Shown: positions 34,493-46,176, numbered from the stretch's first letter. The stretch is 64,000 nucleotides of DNA from Magicicada septendecula (GCA_034769895.1 CM068373.1:19325967-19389966); one strand, 5' to 3'. Numbers and translations: made by a program. The notes: generated by a model from the sequence alone, not told the origin.

Positions 34493-35305
34493 AGGATTAA
34501 ACCAAGGATAGATTGTTCCGGTCTCAAATAGGCAAAGATTAGAGCTGGTCACTCCAGCGCTTCCTCGGACGTCCCACACCTCACCGTCCCCTCGACTTAT
34601 AGTTCTATAGTTGTTTGGGGATGCGGCAGTCATCCATTCGGCAAAGATGTTCCCACCAATTCAGCCGATACTGGGCGACACTGGGTATGCTGTCGAGTAT
34701 ACTCATAATATTCAGTTCCTGCCGTATATCTATGTTTCTTCTGTGATCATGGAGAGTATACCCTGTCACGTGCCTGAGAGATTTCATTTCATCCACTTGG
34801 AAGCGACTGGCCTGGCCTTTCGTTAAAGTCCAATTCTCAAACCCATACAGAAGTGTGGGAAGGCCCATCACCTTGTAGAATTTTAGGCGTGTTCCTTTAC
34901 TTTCTGACTTAAGTGTTCGCATAATGGTTCCGCACGTAAGGTTGAATTTATGCAACTTATTCACAACGTCGTTGCTTAAATTATAAGACACACTGTAGCC
35001 CAGGCATTCAAAATTGCTAACTTGTCCCAGGACAGTACCACCTATAACTGTTTTTGCCCGTACGGGATCAGTTCCACGATAATTATCAGCTTGGTCTTAA
35101 TTGTGGATATTTTCAATCCAAAGTCTTTGTAGATTTGATTTAATAGATGTATACCCATCTGAAATCTGTTTTCAGAGTCCGGCAGAATAACCTGATTGTC
35201 CGCAAAAAACAAAGTGTCAATTGTACAGTGACCAATCACAAAATGTTCTGGAAGACACAACTGCCAGTTTTGTATGACATCGTCAGTAATTTTAAAATAG
35301 TACCA
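34458..35305 (-). pseudogene. LINE family B copy 2 with (ATG)n tail
   Basis: On the minus strand from 35305: YFKITDDVIQNWQL and IDTLFFADNQVILPDSENRF, where the catalytic FADD has become FADN. DFGLKISTIKTK, SYNLSNDVVNKLHKFNLTCG, LPTLLYGFENWTLTKGQASR and QYRLNWWEHLCRMDD follow. The tail is 11 units of GAT (34459-34491). The element is 5'-truncated at about 35305. The frame is open over the last 128 codons, so the insertion is fairly young, but the FADN change and frameshifts rule out activity. Confidence 0.92.
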
Positions 35306-35540
35306 ACCGTATATAACAATATGAAAGGATTATGGTATGGTTTAGTAATGAGGGGCGCGCTTTCTTGAACTGCGCCCCGGCGCTGACGGTCTTTGCGACG
35401 TTCCTGCGAATAGATATTAGATATTGTAACGGGAACCGTAGAACCGCGTAAAATAGCCGAGAGCTTCTTTCCACTCGCCCTCCCCGCTAGTAGTACAGTT
35501 GTTGCCTCCAACTGTATATTTATATATATATATATATATT
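35306..35540. other. Unassigned repeat-like DNA with (AT)n at 35517-35540
   Basis: A GC-richer block (35345-35500) of unknown origin precedes the AT run and the palindrome. Confidence 0.35.
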
Positions 35541-35867
35541 ACATTTAATAATTATAATTAAATTTACCTCAAGATGTTATTTTTCTATTTGGTGCATGTT
35601 TCGAGACTTCCTGTTCTCTCATCTTCAGCCTTCGCGATCTTGTTTCTGGTGAAGTATTTGTGTGTTGGTATTGATGTTCACTTCACCAGTGAATAAATAG
35701 TGAATAAACCAGGAAAAAATAGTGAAGTGAACATCAATACAAACACACAAATACTTCACCAGAAACAAGATCGCAAAGGCTGAAGATGAGAGAACAGGAA
35801 CTTTCGAAACATGTACCAAATAGAAAAATAACATCTTGAGGTAAATTTAATTATAAATATTAAATGT
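35541..35867. repeat. 146-bp inverted repeat with hammerhead-like motifs
   Basis: Arms 35541-35686 and 35722-35867 are near-perfect reverse complements around a 35-bp spacer. Differences include TTGGTATTG versus CAATACAAA and CTTTCG versus CGAGAC at stem II. Confidence 0.93.
35776..35816 (+). ncRNA. Hammerhead-like motif H5
   Basis: Core CTGAAGAT, stem II GAGAG/CTTTC around an 8-nt loop, GAAA, palindromic ACATGT. Stem I only 2 bp. The mirror on the minus strand (35591-35632) has a GAGA/TCTC stem II. Confidence 0.5.
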
Positions 35868-35869
35868 AT

Positions 35870-36734
35870 TATGTACAGCAAGAAACGGACTGTAGCAGAA
35901 AGTGTTTGAATATATATATATATATATATATACATATATATATTGCAACGTTACATATACATAAATTTGGGCGTGTCGTGCCCCAAGTCCAGGGCGACAT
36001 TACTATGCAACGTAACAAATTGCAAATTTTATGTAATTTAAATTTGTGGAGCCGCACGATCTTGGAGCGCCATTACTATGCAACGTTACATATACACAAA
36101 ATAATATGCGTGACTCGTCTCACGTTCTAGATTGACAAATTGTGTAACAATATAACATTTATATTGGGTTTCAGGTGTATCTGCAATAACAACTCTATGT
36201 AACTTGTAACGGTATTTCAAATTTATTTGATATTAATAAAATTGTGCACCTAGCACTTACTTCGAATTAAAACATTCGTTATTATTTGTTATTATTTGTT
36301 ATTATGCCGTAAGGCTTATGCTATATACATCCTTACTGACTAAATATTCTATTCTACTAATTATTGTATTAAAGAAAAATCTCATTTCCAGACTACTCAG
36401 TCAATTAATGTGTTTCAAAATATCAATATTTAAATATCTTTTTATATATTGTAATGTACTCAAAATATTAATATTTATTGAATTTATCTTTTGTTTCTCA
36501 GTACTGATTTATATCAAACACTAATTGTTTTCATTTAAATTCTTTGTATTCGTTTTATTTCAATATTAATTTGAGCTCTTGTTACGTTAATCGTATTTCT
36601 AAAACATCTATGATTTTAATTTTACTTTACAATAAACATTGGCTCTTACTTTTAAATAAAATAGAAATGTCTTTAATTGTCTTTGAGTTCATTGTACGAT
36701 TAAGAGATAAATAAGTTGTTTATCACCTTATTGT
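35870..36734. other. No recognised gene
   Basis: Contains (AT)n at 35911-35943 and three copies of a TATGCAACGTTACATATACA-like word (about 35942, 36004, 36078). No coding sequence is recognised. Confidence 0.45.
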
Positions 36735-37330
36735 CGTCAATCATACTCGATCATTTGATTCATCTGTAGTCGTCCTCGTCTCGCACTCCAGCGTCCTCTT
36801 GTCCAGCGTCGAATCACTCCTCTTGTCCAGCGTCGAATCACCTCTTGTCCAGCGTCGAATCGCTTTCTTGTCCAGCGTCGTATCACTCTCTGGAACTTCT
36901 CCTCGTGCTGTTTCTGACGTCAATGGATCTTCTTATGTAGATCTTCTTATGAAATTTTGTTATGTAATTTTGTTATTATTTAAAAGTGATTGTATTTACA
37001 ACTTAGTCACATAGTTATATGTAACTGGAAAATTTAAACTATTTACAAAAAAATAAATACGCCGTGCGGACGGGCAGAAGCTCCCGCTGCACCGTGGATG
37101 ATTTACGAAAGAGAACCACTGTAGCTTGTGTGTCCTATTTATACCCATGTCTTGGTCGACACCTGCATTGGTACGAAATTGACATGTCAGAAACTGTCTC
37201 TGGATTCAGTTCCCCCACTCTTTGTCAATTTCGCTATTTCTTATATTTCTGCGAATTGCAGAGTCCTATAAGTATACTCTTATACTTATCTTATAACTAT
37301 TTTTACAACACATGTTCACTGTAATATCGG
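36735..37330 (-). mobile_element. LTR-like block with leader repeat (tentative)
   Basis: On the minus strand, GGGTATAAATAGGACAC (about 37133) is a TATA box. About 200 bp later comes ATTGACGTCAGAA (about 36920), similar to TGGYGTCAGAAGTGG-type primer-binding sequences. After that follow direct repeats encoding DSTLDKR-like residues (36795-36888: four copies of TCTTGTCCAGCGTCGAATCA). This is consistent with LTR, primer site and start of gag, but no second LTR or domain confirms it. Confidence 0.35.
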
Positions 37331-37776
37331 ACATTGCAACTTAACCCTTTCGATTTGTACACAGTTATTTCACTATTACACTCGTACGGTGTGTCACTTT
37401 CACGTGGTTTTCGTACACAGTATTTAGTAAATTTTATTACATTTTATTGTGTTTTTGGATTTCACTTCTTAATTATAGTTTATGAATAATTACGGAAAAA
37501 CAGTAATTGTGCAATTATTCATCTTGGGGTGGTAAACTCGCCTGCATAGACCTGCGTCCACACACACTAGCAAAATACTGGTGTACACACTTTCAGTTAC
37601 ATTTGTGTGTGTGTGCACGTCGATTCAGGTCGAAACACCTGTTCATATTTTTGTCTGAGCCAAGCTTGCAATCCCTGACATGCTTATTCCTAATACATTA
37701 TTAATTATTTACAGTTTATTAGGTATATTTAAATTTTTATATTCAATGCTCAGTAAATCACTTATTTGTACTGTCG

Positions 37777-37823
<47 letters not shown>

Positions 37824-38139
37824 AGCATTTATTGATATGTTAAAAATCCTTTTCACGACAGCTTACTAATACAGTTAAGTAATGTCGGAAGGAATAGTCA
37901 GTAACTAATGAGTGATCTGAGAGTGAACAGGCAGAACTACGTAAAATCCAAACCCTTAATGAGAGTAGCTTTTTTTATTGAATTTAACATGTTAATAACT
38001 CTTAGTACTACATACATATCAGGCAAATTAAGTTCAATGACATCTTTTAGTTAGTTTTGGTGTTCTTAACTAAACACTCTCACCCGCGCACAAAGTTCTG
38101 CTTTTATTACACAAAACACTACTCACGTTCAAATGGCTT
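37331..38139. repeat. AT-rich interval with (AT)n at 37780-37818
   Basis: No coding domain recognised. Confidence 0.5.
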
Positions 38140-38430
38140 TGTTCACTTCAGTCTTCGGAACATGTGTTGATTGTCCAGCAGCTGAACAATTTCTGCATTT
38201 TCGTGGATGTGAAGCCTTTCTTCATGCTTCTTCGCAAACCTTTTAATCTCTTCTTTAATTTTTGGAATACCTAGATCTCTGTGGATATCGTCGTTTCTAA
38301 CATACCAAGGTGCATTCACCATGGTACGCAAAACTTTGTTTTGGAATGTCTGTATTACCCTGATGTTACTATCTTTCGCGCACCCCCAGTGTTGAAGTGA
38401 CAGTAGGTGTGACAACGTAATTACGTATAT
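38140..38430 (-). pseudogene. Jockey-type LINE C terminus
   Basis: On the minus strand, LQHWGCAKDSNIRVIQTFQN is followed by KVLRTMVNAPWYVRNDDIHR, DLGIPKIKEEIKRFAKKHEE and RLHIHENAEIVQLLDN. This is the conserved C-terminal tail of jockey-clade ORF2 (QLWG.A..SN......QNK.LR.I..APWYVRN..LH.DL.......I). The 90-codon frame is open, ending near 38146. It is 5'-truncated before the RT domain. Confidence 0.93.
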
Positions 38431-38495
38431 GTGAAAGGATATTTAAGGGTCATGTGCAAGTACCAAAGACGAATTATGTCAAGGTACATTCATCA

Positions 38496-39005
38496 GTAGC
38501 TCCACAGCCCACCGTGGGTCTCAGCTTCCCTCAGGATTTTCCTTCAGACTTTCTTATCCTTAGCCAATGTCCACCAACTTTTCACTCCAAGTACTTTTAC
38601 ATTTTCTAGGATTCAGTCAATCCTTCTTAGTCTGCGTCTTCCACGACCTCTCTTTCCTTCTGGCGTGCATTTTATAATTCTCTTAAGGACATCTTCTCCA
38701 TTCATTCTCTCTACATATCCTGCCTATCTCAGCCTAGGTGTCCTAATTGATGTCACAATATCAGGCCATCTATATAACTCATAGAGCCCTCAGTTGTACC
38801 TTATTCTCCACTCTCCACCTTCCGTACAATTTTCTAAGTATTTTCCTATCAAAAGACGCAAGTTGAAACAGGTCGCCCTGTGCCAGTACCCTAGTTTCAC
38901 TTCCTTACATCAGGACTGATTTTAGTACTAATGTTCTAAACAGTCAAGATTTGGTTTCGCGGTGTAACCGTTGTGATTTGAAGCATTTCATCAGCCCATA
39001 GTAGC
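38496..39005 (-). pseudogene. LINE RT C-terminal fragment (family H)
   Basis: On the minus strand: YGSETR-like VLAQGDLFQLASFDRKILRK, LYGRWRVENKVQLRALYELY, YVERMNGEDVLKRIIKCTPE and GKRGRGRRRLRRID, then SWWTLAKDKKVWRKILREAE and THGGLWS. The order matches the post-catalytic part of LINE proteins that end in KGRRGRGRPR..W. Several stops. It lies head-to-tail behind the jockey fragment but is a different family. Confidence 0.8.
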
Positions 39006-39984
39006 ACTTATTAGCATTCTAAATTCTTTTACTTATCATGTCAAGTTATCTTGTTATTTATAAAAATACGGTGGATAAGCAAAAAAAAATTTTGATACAT
39101 TAAAATAAAAGTTTTTTCATTTTACAAGTGTTACAATTATGGCAGACTTAGTGACATAGAAAAGTAGAATAACGGAATATGGGGAAAATAGTGAATCCGG
39201 CTTTCGACAACTGAATATTCAAACTGAAGATTAAGTTTATACTGCACACGGCTTTATGTTTAGAAAAAAATAAAATAAAATCTTTTCATCGAGTTTTCCT
39301 GCGATGTCAGTGAAAGCAAAGGTTTTATACTAATGCTTAACAAACTTTGATACAAAACAAATCCTATTAACTACCCTTTCTATGGCAAAGAGTTAAAAGC
39401 GTTTTGAATAAAAAACCTTCAGCTTACCCAGTGAATACCTAAACGCTATTGACGTTCACTGCCGTAGCATCATATATTGGCTTCTTCAGTTTCGTAGCCA
39501 TTGTTAATATTTCGTAAACAATTCGATACATGCATTCAACAGTTTCTTTTGTCTAGAGATATTTAGTTCCTCTCTGATAATATGAGTATTATACGTCGTT
39601 CATAACAAACACATTACTTTAGTTGTTTATAATTTTTTATCATATTTGTAATCTAGAGCAAGTTACCAATGTATCAGTCCAACCGATTTATCTGACTGAC
39701 GCTTTTTAAGACAAATTTCTCATTTTTGTAGTCTTATCGCTTCTTCAGAACGTGTGATTCTAAATGTGTACACGTATAAAAAATATCACGTAGAATACAA
39801 TACACATGACATACAAATTACCGTTACCACTGTATTCTGAGTGTGCTGTACGTTATATGCAGTTATTAAATTGATCATAAGGTAAATCCAAGTGATACAG
39901 CACGTTGAACAAGTACTCATTAACCTTTTATAAACTTTGATACCCAAGAAAAGTAAATACTTGTTCCAAAGGTAAAAGAATTTA
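39006..39984. other. AT-rich, no recognised gene
   Basis: Nothing assigned; the minus-strand frame at 39786-40097 has no domain. Confidence 0.4.
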
Positions 39985-40085
39985 TATCCGAGGTGTTTGG
40001 CCGTGGTCGATTGCTTTGTTCGGTCCATGTCTAACGTTTTCAGCCACCCACCGGAGGCCTTCCTCAGTAGAAAAACGTTTACAGT
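39985..40085 (-). repeat. PLE terminal-repeat relic with degenerate hammerhead-like core
   Basis: GTTTGGCCGTGGTCGATTGC ... CCACCCACCGGAGGCCTTCC is the inverse of 41940-42035. On the minus strand, CTGAGGA, AGGCC...GGCT and GAAA still stand in hammerhead order. Confidence 0.55.
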
Positions 40086-40087
40086 CT

Positions 40088-41155
40088 TCTTCTTCATCCC
40101 CCTTCAAGGGTTAGGTTATATAAACCTGTTGCGGCACCCATCTTATCCTCGGACGACCCACGTCTCTTCTACAATGGCTTTATAGTTCAGTACCGCTTTC
40201 GGCAGTCGATCCTCTGTCATCCTTTGCAGATAATTCCAAAATTGTCTTCTGTAAATTGAAATAATTCATTTATATCCTTTACTTTGACTTCTGCTCTGAT
40301 ACCTTCATTCTTTATTCTATCTTGAAATGTATAATTTAAAATATTTCGAAGAAACTGCATTTCAGCACTCTGAATCTTGCCGCATTTCTTTTTTGTCTGA
40401 CCCACGCCTCACTCGCACATGTCAATGTGGGTATTGCAATTGTCTTATAAAATTTAATCCTTGTGCTGTGTCTTGTTTTTTTTTCTAAGATTTCTATGAA
40501 TCGTACCACAAATATTTCTAAAACTATTTTTTTCTCTCTTGTATTACACTTAGATTCATAGCTTACTGCACAGACGAGATATCTGAAATAGCTCACTTGG
40601 TCGAAAGTGCTGTTGTTTATAGATGTTGTTTTTGCTGTTCATTTATATGTTGTTTATAGTGTGGCTATCTTAGTCCTCACTGGATATTTACCTTAAAATG
40701 CCATGGTTTTAGTCTTTCTTACTGAAATTGTCAGTAAGTACTCTGTTGCCACTTCTTGTAAATTGAAACATAGCCCTTTATAAATCATCCTCATTTTCTT
40801 GAATAATAACTATGCCGTCTGCATAAAGCAGGGAATCCTTACAAATTAATTTGATAAGCTGTATTCCGACGTCAGTCTGGATTTCCATGCTCTTAACATG
40901 TCGTCAATGTATATATAAAACAAGGTTGGGAAAACACAGCATCCCTGCTTGATTCCCTTATTTATTGGAATGCCACCTGAGAGCCTACCATTCAGATCCA
41001 GGACTACAGATGTACTTTTGTAAAAGATCTTAACTGAATTTATTAAGTTCAGTGGATATCTTCTTCTATACAAAGTGTTTACAAAGAAGTTTACAAAGTG
41101 GTGGAGACAAAATGGTGGGGAGCCGAATATACCCTTAACAGAGGTAAAAGCAACC
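40088..41155 (-). pseudogene. LINE family A copy 2: RT palm to C terminus
   Basis: On the minus strand from 41155: LYRRRYPLNLINSVKIFYKS, GGIPINKGIKQGCCVFPTLF and YIYIDDMLRAW form RT motifs 3-4. LLYADGIVIIQENED follows, where the catalytic YADD reads YADG. Then LTISVRKTKTMAF, YFRYLVCAVSYES, PTLTCASEAWV and RIKNEGIRAEVKVKDI. The 3' UTR shares 40088-40200 with copy 1, including the hairpin AGGTTATATAAACCT (40113-40127) and a short GAAGAAG tail. 5'-truncated at about 41155, where element Z copy 3 begins. Confidence 0.9.
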
Positions 41156-41945
41156 GTTGTTTTTACTTCCATGTTCCATAAGGAAATGGAAGTATGCTGA
41201 TGGCGAAAAAAATCGTGTTCGAAATAAGGGCTGATTCTGATTGTACTATCCTCAAAACATGAAGAAAAGTCATTTTTCGAAAAGTGTCTGTGTGTGTGTC
41301 TGTCTGTGTAGAATTCTTTTTATGGCAAACGATAACAGCCGCAAATTCGAACAGGATCAAATAATTTTTGCATACATCCCTGAATTGTAGAGGACTCAAG
41401 GCCTATTGATTTTGGTGAAGATCGGTTAAGGGTAAGAAGTAGTTTACCTGGAACGTTTTATGTTTTTACAAGAGCAAAGTACTCAATTTTGGTAAATAAA
41501 GTATCCTGAAAAGAAGGTCATAATAATCCACCGTAGAAAGGTAGATGATATATCTATAAATGAAAAGGATAGTTGAAGGGGAGGGGGTAATTTTCTATAA
41601 ATTAAAATGATAGCTGATGGTTTAGGGGATGATTTTTTATTTGTTTACTACGTTATCGGCAACAAAGAAGTAGTTTGTTGTTAAAATTCATTCCCGAGCT
41701 GTTTGGCCGTGTTCTAATGTTTCCTGCAAAACCAGACGTTTCGGCAGTGCTATCGACTGCCATCACCAGTGAAAAAAGAGTGCGCTAACGTGAGGTGGTA
41801 TACGTTAGTGACCACAGTAGGCTACTGTGGTTAGGGCTGAAGAAAGTAGTAGTTTCTATAGAAATATTTCATTTCGAAAATTATTTTAAATATAAATCTT
41901 AGTATATGGAAGTCATGTATGGTTCTCCATACCGATATTTTTATA
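41155..41945 (+). mobile_element. Element Z copy 3, interrupted by PLE terminal DNA
   Basis: Starts TTTTTACTTCCATGTTCC, with the mirrored GGAAATGGAAGTATG beside it and a (GT/CTGT) run at 41286-41312. One 158-bp-type unit begins at 41320. It ends TATGGAAGTCATGTATGGTT and CTCCATACCGATATTTTT at 41904-41943. PLE-type DNA (41690-41780) lies inside it. Confidence 0.7.
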
Positions 41946-42045
41946 TTGAAGAAGGCCTCAGGTGGGTGGCCGGAATGTTTAGGACAGTGACAGAACAAAG
42001 CAGTCGCGCACGGCCAAACAGCCCGGATATGAATTCTTTTATCAA
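41690..42045. repeat. Inverted pair of PLE terminal fragments
   Basis: ATTCCCGAGCTGTTTGGCCG (41692) is mirrored by CGGCCAAACAGCCCGGATAT (42012). The left fragment carries a hammerhead-like motif (41731-41771). The right one carries a degraded version (41940-41975). Confidence 0.7.
41731..41771 (-). ncRNA. Hammerhead-like motif H6
   Basis: On the minus strand: core CTGGTGAT (one change from CTGATGAT, hitting invariant A6), perfect 5-bp stem II GGCAG/CTGCC, GAAA, CGTC, TGG. The core change predicts loss of activity. Confidence 0.5.
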
Positions 42046-42224
42046 TGACTCCGGGCATGATAGCCTATGTACTGCAACCTTACTTTATGGTGGGCGGCAA
42101 CCTAGGTGAACGTAACGTGCGCAGAACCTTGTTTTTTATCAGTGCAACCCTACATCTCATTGAGTGCGTAAGTGTTGATGAGTTTCCAAAAACATTTGTC
42201 GTTAAACATATACGTCTATAAAGG

Positions 42225-43525
42225 TTTTGTAAAATATATAAAAACACTTGGTAAGTTTCACAGATTTTATTTAACTCTGACAGCTGTTTCGACCTCCTAA
42301 GCCATTGTCAATGAGACCATTGAATTAAAAACCTAAACACAGGATGTGAGTAAAGGTGGTGGTGGCGGCCATCTGTTTAGGGCGTGTATTGGAACATCTG
42401 TGAGGGTGTTGAGATGGGGAGGGGGTGTGCAAGAACCAAGGGAAGGTCAGGTGTCTGTAAAAACTAAATATAATCTGAATGCAAAATATAAAATTAACTA
42501 AACTAAATATAATCTGAATGTAAAGTATAAAATAAACTAAATTAAATAACAGCTTTTAATAAAGGGGATACACTGAAATTAAACTGAAATTCAGTTTGTT
42601 CATTTGTTTAATTTTTGTTATTTTTTATTGCTTTTTTAATTTCTAGAATTTATAACAAATCCATTTTTTTACCTTTTTCTATGTTGTGGAGTAGTGTTAT
42701 GTTTTTTGTATCTACGAAGTGATTGTGTTGTAAGCAATGATCTGCAAAACGTGTATTGGATGTATTGGTTAAAATCGCCTTCTTATGTTCAGAAATGCGA
42801 TGTTTCAGAGCACGGCCACATTGTCCGATATAAATGGCATCGCATTCTGCACAGTGTATTTCATAAATTCCACTTTTCTCCAGTGTGTTTCTTTATTATT
42901 GACTAGTAGTGAAAAAAGATTACTTTTGTTTACTGATACCATGTTAAGACCGTGGTTTTTTAACCTATTATTAATCCTATCTGTTATAAACGGAATGTAA
43001 TTTGTTAAATGAAATGTTTGGTTATCCTGATCTGGCTCTATGGAATAAAATTCTTTTAAAATAATTTTCTTCTGTTTTTTTTTTTTAAATTAAAGAGTCT
43101 ATTATTCTTTCATCATAACTGTTTTTTTTTTTAAATTAAAGAGTCTATTATTCTTTCATCATAACCGTTATTTTGTGCTATGGCTTTTATAATATCTACT
43201 TTTTTATTGAAATTTTCTTTGGATAAAGGAACTATAAGGAGACGATTAACCATTGCATGAAAACTGCTTAATTTTATGTGCCATGACGTTAGTGATTGTT
43301 TATGTATAACGGTATCTGTAAAAATAGGTTTTCTATATATCTGAAAACTAAGATTATTTAGTAACCTAGTAAGATCTAAAAAATTTAAACTTTTCATATT
43401 TTCTGTTTCAAGTGTTAATTGCACGGTACTATAAAAGGAATTAATATAATAAAATCTAAGAACATATAATAAAATCTGTGAAACGTACCAAGTGTTTTTA
43501 TATATTTTACAAAACCTTTGTATTA
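42225..43525 (-). mobile_element. Penelope-like element PLE-1, fragment with inverted flanks
   Basis: The outer blocks 42225-42275 and 43475-43525 are inverted copies (AAAACACTTGGTAAGTTTCA versus its complement). Between them on the minus strand lie the end of the RT (43424-43131) and the GIY-YIG nuclease (42880-42650). The tail at 42275-42325 has a relic hammerhead-like block with the palindrome ACAGCTGT after GAAA. Confidence 0.85.
42600..43424 (-). pseudogene. PLE-1 RT C terminus and GIY-YIG endonuclease
   Basis: The first part (43424-43131) reads QLTLETENMKSLNFLDLT, FQIYRKPIFTDTVI, HAMVNRLLIVPLS and IAQNNGYDERIIDSLI. That is the RT thumb of PLEs (FT.E.E.N..L.FLDL...IYRKPT.T). After a damaged, A-rich gap the frame continues with DAIYIGQCGRALKHRISEHK, the YIG half and the catalytic Arg of a GIY-YIG nuclease. 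RFADHCLQHNHFVD and NIEKGKKMDLL follow. In PLEs this nuclease makes the nick used for target-primed insertion. The RT palm is gone. Confidence 0.88.
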
Positions 43526-43869
43526 ATATGATTCACCAAGTGCCCAACGAGTCATCAATTAATGTCGTACCTATATTTGATTTAATTGTATTGTTTACTC
43601 TGTATTGTTACTAAACCACATTTTAAATTTCATTTAATACTATCTGTGGTTGTGTTTTCTGATATTGTATTTTGTGAAAGTAATATTTTATTTGCTTAAA
43701 AATATAATTGCTGTTTACAGTATAATTTTGTTTAATTAAATAACCAGTAAAAATGTCTCTTATTAACTTGAAAAACATGTTTGAATTGGTATCCAAGTCA
43801 CTTATTGACAAAATCTGTATAATATTTACCGTATTTTATCCGTCGTGTGACTTCGTGTTGCGTTCGAAT

Positions 43870-43910
43870 GGTTTACGCGTTTCGAAACATATGTTCCGTC
43901 TTCAGAAATA
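43870..43910 (-). ncRNA. Hammerhead-like motif H8 (PLE-2 3' side)
   Basis: On the minus strand: TTT, core CTGAAGAC, stem II GGAAC/GTTTC with loop ATAT, GAAA, palindromic ACGCGT, A, then AAA pairing with TTT. Confidence 0.6.
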
Positions 43911-44039
43911 AAAAATCGATCAAAGTGAGGTCGTTAAATATTAAAATTGCAAATATTGAAAACAATTCTGCACATAACAGCGTTACATGAGTGCGTACAT
44001 GTACTCGAGTCGGACCGAACGGATACTGTCTGTTAATAG

Positions 44040-45945
44040 TTATTGTGTAAACAGGTTTATTGCGGTATCGTAGAGCGGGTTTGATCTGAAATTTAAATGA
44101 TCGTTTACCACGAAGTCACGACTGTGTACGTCATTGTACGCTCTATATATCTCGAATTCTTCTAAGGCGTTCATGTAAGCACCTTTATTACAAAAATATA
44201 TGGGTTTAAAGTTGTAATTAAAGCTCGTATATTTATGGTCTTCATTTATCAAGTGATGTGCGTATTTCGATTTTATGTTTGATAGTGTTGTCTGGCCCTT
44301 CAAATTGTGCTTTGGTGTATGTTCAATGAAACCTTTTTGGATACCCCTTCCCGTTTGGCCGATGTAAAAGCATTCACAATCGTCGCATGATATTTTATAA
44401 ACCCCCGTTTTCTTTTCTAAAGGCATAGGTATTTTATTACGGAGTATGTTCATAAGATTATTCTTGGTTTTAAATATTACGGTTGTATTATTATTATTTA
44501 ATACATGAGTTAAAATTCTTGGCATTATGTTGGTGTACGTCGTTGAAATAAAAATGGTATTTGTGTCTTTTTCTATACGAGGTTTAGATAGTTTGTACTT
44601 ATGTTTTCTGAGGAGGTTGTCGATCAAAGAACTATTGTAGCCATTGGCTTGAGCTATGTATTTTATTGTGTTTAGTTCGTCATTAAAATCCTCGTCGTCA
44701 AGAGATAGGTCTACTGTTAAAAGTCTGTGTATAAAGCAATTAAAGGCTGCCATTTTTTGCGAAAAGGGGTGATGTGAGTCGACAGGTAAGCTATGGTTAC
44801 ATCGGTGGTGGTTGGTTTTCTATAGATATTGAATTTCAGTTTATCAATGTGTTTAGTAACTGTTAAGTCTAAAAAGTTTAATTTATTATTTGTTTCAGTC
44901 TCAAGAGTGAACTGAATGTTTTTATTTATATTATTCATAAAGTTTTTAAAATTTTCAATTTGTCGCAAAGTACCTTTGTATATTATAAATGTGTCATCAA
45001 CATAATGTGCATAAAATATGATGTTATTTTTGTAAATGTTGTTAGAAAACATAAATATGTTTTCATAGAAATTCAAATAAATGTCAGCTAGCAAACCAGA
45101 CAGCGGCGAGCCCATTGCTAAACCGTCACTTTGACTGTAAAGTTGGTCATTGAAAGTAAAATAATTTTGTTCTAAATTGACTTCAAGTAGGCCCATTAGC
45201 TCTTCTATCATTTGGGCGTTTAATTTGTTACTTTCGAACAAGTTATTCCTTAGAATCTGTAGCGTGTCCCTAACTGGTATGTTAGTATACAAGTTGACAA
45301 CGTCAAAAGAGTCCATTTTATAATTATGGGGTAACTTGACATTCTTAACCTTATTTATAAAATCAGTGAGATTTGCAATAGTGTGGTTGTTTTTTATGTC
45401 TATGCTGTCTTTAATGACTTTTACAAGTTTTTTGGCTGCGCGAAATCCTGGTGCTGTAGTAAAATTAAAAAAAGGTCTAATTGGTATGTTGCATTTGTGA
45501 TGTGAATTTTGGGTAGACCTGTAAACATCGGAGCCTTAGCATTGCAGGGTTTTAGGTAGCGGCGTGTGCGTTCATTAAATAAATTTACGTATTTATTAAT
45601 TTCCTTGTTTAGATTTTTAACGTAAATGTGTGTAGGGTCAGACTTCAAAGTTATTATATTGTTATTTGGTAAAGTCGTTAACCTTCGTTGTATACGATTC
45701 ATTGTCCATGATAACGAGGTTTTACCTTTGTCCGCTTTTGTGATACGTGCATTATTCTCGATTAACTTTGTTTTTATCTGTTTCAATGTTTTGAATTCCT
45801 TGGAACTTTTCGTATATTTATTTGACATATGATACAGACGATCACGTGAAGTACGCGCTTTTATAATTTCCTTAAACTTATTACTTATTAGGTAACGTGC
45901 CTCGTTTTGTAGTTTTGGATCTTTTTGGCGTGATATGTGACCCGC
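44040..45945 (-). pseudogene. PLE-2 reverse transcriptase with C-terminal GIY-YIG endonuclease
   Basis: In order on the minus strand: an N-terminal part (ARYLISNKFKEIIKARTSRD; NNARITKADKGK; APMFTGLPKIH) leads into the RT core. The core has SFDVVNLYTNIPV, the QSDGLAMGSPLSGLLADIYL motif and FYAHYVDDTFIIYKG with the catalytic Asp pair. FTLETETNNKLNFLDLTV and FNIYRKPTTTDVTI follow. The nuclease has GVYKISCDDCECFYIGQTGR (GIY and YIG halves with a C-X2-C insertion typical of PLEs), then RGIQKGFIEH and YMNALEEFEIYRAYN. It ends at TAA 44040. Frameshifts near 45480 and 44755 split it into three frames; all catalytic blocks are still readable. A full PLE protein is about 800 residues; here roughly 630 remain and the extreme N terminus is missing. 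Confidence 0.93.
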
Positions 45946-46136
45946 TTGTATGTTTTCCGTTCATTCATTAATTTATTAGGTTGACGATCGGAGGCCGATC
46001 AGTGCACTGGGTCACATATCACGCGCTTGTGTATTTTCCGTTCATCCATTAATTTATTCATGACTTGTTATATGTGATGTGCGTATGTGCGTTAACATTT
46101 TCGACGACCCCTATGCATTAGGGTGAATAAACATTT

Positions 46137-46176
46137 TACCTGAGGATGAGGATTTATCCCCGAAACATGTTGTACA
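46137..46176 (+). ncRNA. Hammerhead-like motif H9 (PLE-2 5' side)
   Basis: TAC (46137-46139) pairs with GTA (46172-46174). The core is CTGAGGAT (46140-46147), stem II GAGGAT/ATCCCC, GAAA (46062-46065 in the same line, i.e. 46162-46165), then the palindrome ACATGT. Predicted cleavage after 46171. Confidence 0.5.
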
